From: Butyrivibrio sp.
GTDB taxonomy: Bacteria > Bacillota > Clostridia > Lachnospirales > Lachnospiraceae
Length of the DNA: 64,000 bases
NCBI RefSeq assembly: GCF_015056685.1
Contig: NZ_SVFW01000005.1
Coordinates: 71,879-135,878, forward strand
Direction of reading: 5' to 3'
The translations under genes and the position numbers were made by a program. Below the pieces are notes generated by a model, which worked only from the letters and a program-made list of their open reading frames with translations, searched no databases and had not been told where the DNA came from. Positions 61,419 to 64,000 of the stretch are shown here, in pieces (the stretch's first letter is position 1; the number at the start of each line of letters is the position of its first letter).

Positions 61419-61504
61419 TTAAAATACGTTTTTTACTAAATACAGCTTAATTGAAATGCATAAGGAATTTAAGGTCTGTTAAAAGCAAAAAATACGTCCT
61501 TTCT
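61419..61504. promoter_or_regulatory. Candidate operator repeats between rhaA and the AraC gene
   Basis: AAAATACGTTTTTTAC (61421-61436) and AAAATACGTCCTTTC (61489-61503) form a direct repeat with an AAAATACGTYYTTT core, 68 bp apart in the 138-bp divergent gap. AraC-family proteins bind such paired direct sites; that they belong to this regulator is inference. No sharp -10/-35 pair was picked for either gene. Confidence 0.5.
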
Positions 61505-61538
61505 TGCAAGTGGGAATTTTTTTATATAAAATAAAAAT

Positions 61539-62516
61539 ATGAATAAAAAAATACTAGAAATATTAAGTCCCATAACTGAAGAAGAAGAGGCTATATTAGG
61601 CGGTGAAGAGCACATCAACAGAACTCTGTACTACAGCGATGAAAAGGCATCTTCACCCCATGACGAAATTGATTCCTCCAGAGTGCTGCAGGATGGAAAA
61701 TTAATAGATATGCGTCCTCATGTGCGCTTTATACACTTTCCTCTTCACACACACAACTACGTGGAATTTATTTATATGTGTCAGGGTGAAACGACGCATA
61801 TCATCGACGGCCAGCGCATTGTTCTAAAGGAGGGCGACCTTCTTTTCATGAACCAGCATGCAAGACAGGAGATACTTCCTGCAGGAGAAAACGATATTGC
61901 TGTGAATTTCATGATTCTTCCTGAGTTTTTTGACACAGCTTTTTCAATGCTTGAAAAAAATGAGAGTCCTTTGAGGGATTTTTTGGTAAGCTGCCTCACT
62001 AAGAAAAATGCAGACGGAAACTTCCTATATTTTAAAGTATCAGATATTCCGCAGATTCAGAACATAATGGAAAATATGATCTGGAATATGATAGGAACAG
62101 ACAGCACCGATTATCAGAGTGTAAATCAGGTGACCATTGGTCTTTTGTTTTTAAATCTCCTTAAACATACAGAGTCCATCGGCGTGTCGAGAACTTCCTA
62201 TGATCAGGAGATAATGTTCAAGCTTTTAAGATATATAGACACAGATTACAGGGATGCTTCACTTAATTCCTTTTCGGGATCTGTCGGCGAAGACCCCTAC
62301 GTTCTTAGCAGGATCATAAAGAAAAATACGGGAAGCACCTTCAAGGAGCTGTTGCAGTCAAAAAGGCTGAACAAGGCTCAGGAGCTTTTAAAAAACACCA
62401 ATATTTCGATAGCTGATATTTCTGTGATGGTGGGTTATGACAACACAAGTTTTTTTCACCGGCTCTTTAGAAGAAAAATCGGTTGCAGTCCTAGAGATTT
62501 CAGGTTGAATTCGTAG
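61539..62516 (+). CDS. AraC-family transcriptional regulator of rhamnose genes
   Basis: 325 aa. N-terminal cupin sensor (about 60-160): FIHFPLHTHNYVEFIYMCQGE has the metal/sugar-binding His region (landmark HFPLHTHNY), GDLLFMNQHARQEI. C-terminal AraC HTH (about 225-325): NTGSTFKELLQSKRLNKAQELL and VGYDNTSFFHRLFRRKIG (second HTH). Expected to sense L-rhamnose or rhamnulose and control rhaADB, by divergent position. No ribosome site is obvious before the ATG. Confidence 0.88.
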   Translation: MNKKILEILSPITEEEEAILGGEEHINRTLYYSDEKASSPHDEIDSSRVLQDGKLIDMRPHVRFIHFPLHTHNYVEFIYMCQGETTHIIDGQRIVLKEGDLLFMNQHARQEILPAGENDIAVNFMILPEFFDTAFSMLEKNESPLRDFLVSCLTKKNADGNFLYFKVSDIPQIQNIMENMIWNMIGTDSTDYQSVNQVTIGLLFLNLLKHTESIGVSRTSYDQEIMFKLLRYIDTDYRDASLNSFSGSVGEDPYVLSRIIKKNTGSTFKELLQSKRLNKAQELLKNTNISIADISVMVGYDNTSFFHRLFRRKIGCSPRDFRLNS

Positions 62517-62603
62517 TTTATTCCGTATATACTATTAGAGCATTTGTTGTTTACATAAATTGCATATGAGGTTTTTATTCTTAAATAGCGAAGGTATTTT
62601 TTT

Positions 62604-63485
62604 ATGTCAGATAAGCAAAAGAAAATAGTAACCACTTTAAGATGGGATTGTATCAGACTTGTAGTAGTGCTACTTGCCGCAATGCTAATGGCTATCAATA
62701 TCCAGACCTTCATTAATGGTGGCGGACTTATCCCGGGAGGTGCACAGGGACTTACAATTGTTATCCAAAGGGCAGCCCTTAAATACCTTGGACTTCAGAT
62801 TGCCTATTCTCCTATCAATATTTGTCTGAATGCAATTCCTGTTTATATCGGTTTTCGCTACATAGGCAAGAAATTCACATTATTTTCAATGATAATGGTT
62901 TTGGCAAATGGTATTTTTGTAGATATCATTCCAATCCACACTGTTACACATGACCCTCTTCTTGTTGCAGTTTTCGGTGGTATCTTAAATGCAGTTGCCA
63001 TCACCATGTGCCTTGAAGTTGATGCAACAAGCGGTGGAACAGACTTTATTTCCATATTCCTGTCACAGAGAAAAGGAATTGATGCATTCCCTATTATCCT
63101 TGCAGGAAATGTCATAGTACTCACAATAGCAGGTGCCATGTTCGGATGGGAAAAAGCCCTCTACTCAATGATCTTCCAGTATGTTTCAACCCAGACACTT
63201 CATGTACTTTACAGAACATATCAGCAGAGAACTCTCTTTATCATTACTGATATGCCTGACAAAGTTTGTTCAATGATATATTCAACATGTAGTCACGGCG
63301 CAACACTCATTGATGGTGAAGGCTCATACGCTCACAAGAATAAAAAAATTGTCTATTCTATTGTAAGCGCATCTGATACCAGAAAGCTTATTCCTAAGAT
63401 AAAAGAGATTGACCCAAATGCATTTATCAATTCTATCCGCACAGAGGAAGTAATGGGTAACTTCTATATGAGACCAAGAGACTAA
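62604..63485 (+). CDS. YitT-family membrane protein (DUF161 + DUF2179)
   Basis: 293 aa. About five membrane helices in the first 200 residues with NGGGLIPGGAQGLTIVIQR and DATSGGTDFISIFLSQRKG as family landmarks (GGxG... and GGTD). A C-terminal soluble DUF2179 domain (215-293) has the fold of a small sensor: SCSHGATLIDGEGSY-like TCSHGATLIDGEGSY and VSASDTRKLIPKIKEIDP. Function unknown in bacteria; family may transport small anions. Not part of the rha operon. Confidence 0.9.
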   Translation: MSDKQKKIVTTLRWDCIRLVVVLLAAMLMAINIQTFINGGGLIPGGAQGLTIVIQRAALKYLGLQIAYSPINICLNAIPVYIGFRYIGKKFTLFSMIMVLANGIFVDIIPIHTVTHDPLLVAVFGGILNAVAITMCLEVDATSGGTDFISIFLSQRKGIDAFPIILAGNVIVLTIAGAMFGWEKALYSMIFQYVSTQTLHVLYRTYQQRTLFIITDMPDKVCSMIYSTCSHGATLIDGEGSYAHKNKKIVYSIVSASDTRKLIPKIKEIDPNAFINSIRTEEVMGNFYMRPRD

Positions 63486-63510
63486 ATTGAATATATAGAA
63501 GCTGTAGATT

Positions 63511-63566
63511 AGAGAGAGGATTCTTATGTGTGCAATTAGCATATATCAGAGGACTCTCTCTCTTTG
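63511..63566 (+). terminator. Terminator of the YitT gene
   Basis: AGAGAGAG (63511-63518) pairs with CTCTCTCT (63555-63562) with inner pairing TATGTGTGC/GCATATA; TTTG follows. 26 bp beyond the stop. Confidence 0.6.
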
Positions 63567-63607
63567 TATATGCGTAAGTGACTTCTCTAACTCTCTAAAA
63601 ATTTTAG

Positions 63608-63818
63608 ATTGTGGCTGAGTACGCCACCATTGACTGAACCTGTGGAAAACGCTTTGTCAACTTTGCCGACGGTGAGGATGATGGGAACAGTAGATTTTCT
63701 CGCACCGTCGGATTCAGCATTGTAGCGTTTCCCCAGACCCCGTCAATGGCAAGCACCTTCGGTGTGGCTAGGAATTATTGCCTCAGGCTCTGACTCCGAG
63801 AACAGTAGGGACTACTTT
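63608..63818 (-). repeat. Dispersed repeat, copy 2, with extra ~106-bp segment
   Basis: 63663-63693 are the exact reverse complement of 9405-9435. 63608-63635 match the far side of copy 1 loosely. The next block of copy 1 (GAACAGTAGGGGCTACTTT in reverse) appears again at 63799-63818, i.e. after a ~106-bp segment absent from copy 1 and flanked here by direct GAACAGTAG. The segment has an internal CCGACGGTG...CACCGTCGG inverted pair. Otherwise the 63486-63925 gap has no gene. Confidence 0.7.
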
Positions 63819-63925
63819 CAAGGATGTGCAGGGCTATATGCACATTTTACTGTGACAATTTATTTATCATAAACCTGCACGGATAACGTGCTATTACAAA
63901 AAACATGACCTAATTTTTTTCACTT

Positions 63926-64000
63926 TGTACCGACCCCCAAAAGTTAGACCCAAAAATCTAACTTTTGGAGGTCGGTATTTTTATGTCTAAGTATTCTTTT
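63926..64000 (+). mobile_element. Left end of an IS3-family (IS150-like) insertion sequence, truncated by window
   Basis: Begins TGTACCGACCCCCAAAAG at 63926. A 20-bp inverted pair (63929-63948 with 63957-63976, one mismatch) follows, its second arm holding GGAGG, the ribosome site of the transposase start at 63983. The layout (TG terminus, short IR, orfA starting ~60 bp in) matches IS150-group elements. The right end and transposase body lie outside. Confidence 0.78.
63983..64000 (+). CDS. IS3-family transposase OrfA, first six codons only
   Basis: ATG at 63983 gives MSKYSF, the usual start of IS150-type OrfA helix-turn-helix proteins (MxKYSFEFK-like). GGAGG lies 10 nt upstream inside the IS-end hairpin. 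Cut by the window edge. Confidence 0.65.

Noticed and set aside
63608..63780. Short protein-coding gene on the minus strand of the dispersed repeat
   Set aside because: A frame of some 40 codons is open, but no start with a ribosome site exists, and the homologous copy at 9.4 kb diverges out of register.
1..64000. Prophage or integrative element
   Set aside because: No integrase, phage structural, relaxase or toxin-antitoxin genes were seen; only the IS end at the right edge and small repeats.

Overview
The window looks like chromosomal DNA from a low-to-mid GC Firmicute of the Lachnospiraceae, most like Butyrivibrio or Pseudobutyrivibrio. This placement is inferred from protein flavour and regulation: a Phe T-box ahead of pheST, a PheS with an extra zinc-type Cys cluster, a pyrophosphate-type phosphofructokinase, XRE-Uma2 and AP2-type proteins, and IS150-like IS ends. 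No rRNA or tRNA gene was seen. Almost all genes up to 61.4 kb lie on the minus strand. The only plus-strand genes there are two MATE exporters, a YgjP-like peptidase, queA, a DegV protein, deoC and an AP2-like protein.

Region by region. 0-3.3 kb: sulfur amino acid operon (cysK, PatB/MalY lyase, and a trans-sulfuration enzyme cut by the window edge). 3.4-6 kb: three-gene ABC-2 exporter. 6-9 kb: SGNH hydrolase, nitroreductase and radical SAM protein. 9-9.7 kb: a gene-free stretch with a regular 52-bp array of inverted GGGYAAA sites and one copy of a dispersed repeat. 9.7-13.4 kb: mgsA, MATE exporter, PAP2 phosphatase and YgjP peptidase, with large RAYT/REP-like palindromes. 13.4-15.7 kb: tightly packed operon of a PlsC-like acyltransferase, a PAP2 enzyme and an E2/CAT-like acyltransferase lacking its catalytic His. 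15.8-22 kb: methionine importer metQ-metN-metI, interrupted by a 1089-aa family 2 glycosidase. 22-25.2 kb: nudC, XRE-Uma2 and queA. 25.3-30.7 kb: T-box-pheS-pheT and an M18 aminopeptidase. 30.7-32.9 kb: mntP, an unidentified structured RNA with its own strong promoter and terminator, and DegV.

33-38.3 kb: HPr-like protein without the phosphoryl-accepting His, an EAL and a GGDEF protein (c-di-GMP turnover) on either side of hup, and PPi-type PFK. 38.3-42.2 kb: EEP hydrolase, envelope operon (YihY, AI-2E family, small membrane protein) and a probable 6S RNA. 42.2-48.2 kb: aminopeptidase P, deoC, and a thrC-membrane protein-citrate synthase operon. 48.2-53 kb: degenerate HNH/AP2 protein, second MATE exporter, ParB/sulfiredoxin-HAD fusion, MBL-fold enzyme. 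53-53.4 kb: a stretch packed with hairpins. 53.4-57.7 kb: carbohydrate ABC importer. 57.8-62.5 kb: rhaA-rhaD-rhaB with a divergent AraC regulator. 62.6-64 kb: YitT protein, a second copy of the dispersed repeat, and the left end of an IS3-family element that continues past the window.

The rhamnose genes and the ABC importer form a plausible plant-polysaccharide uptake and breakdown locus. The most unusual items are the 52-bp array upstream of the radical SAM promoter, the structured RNA next to mntP, the AP2/HNH relic, the ParB-HAD fusion, the His-less HPr, and the three-gene lipid operon with altered active sites.
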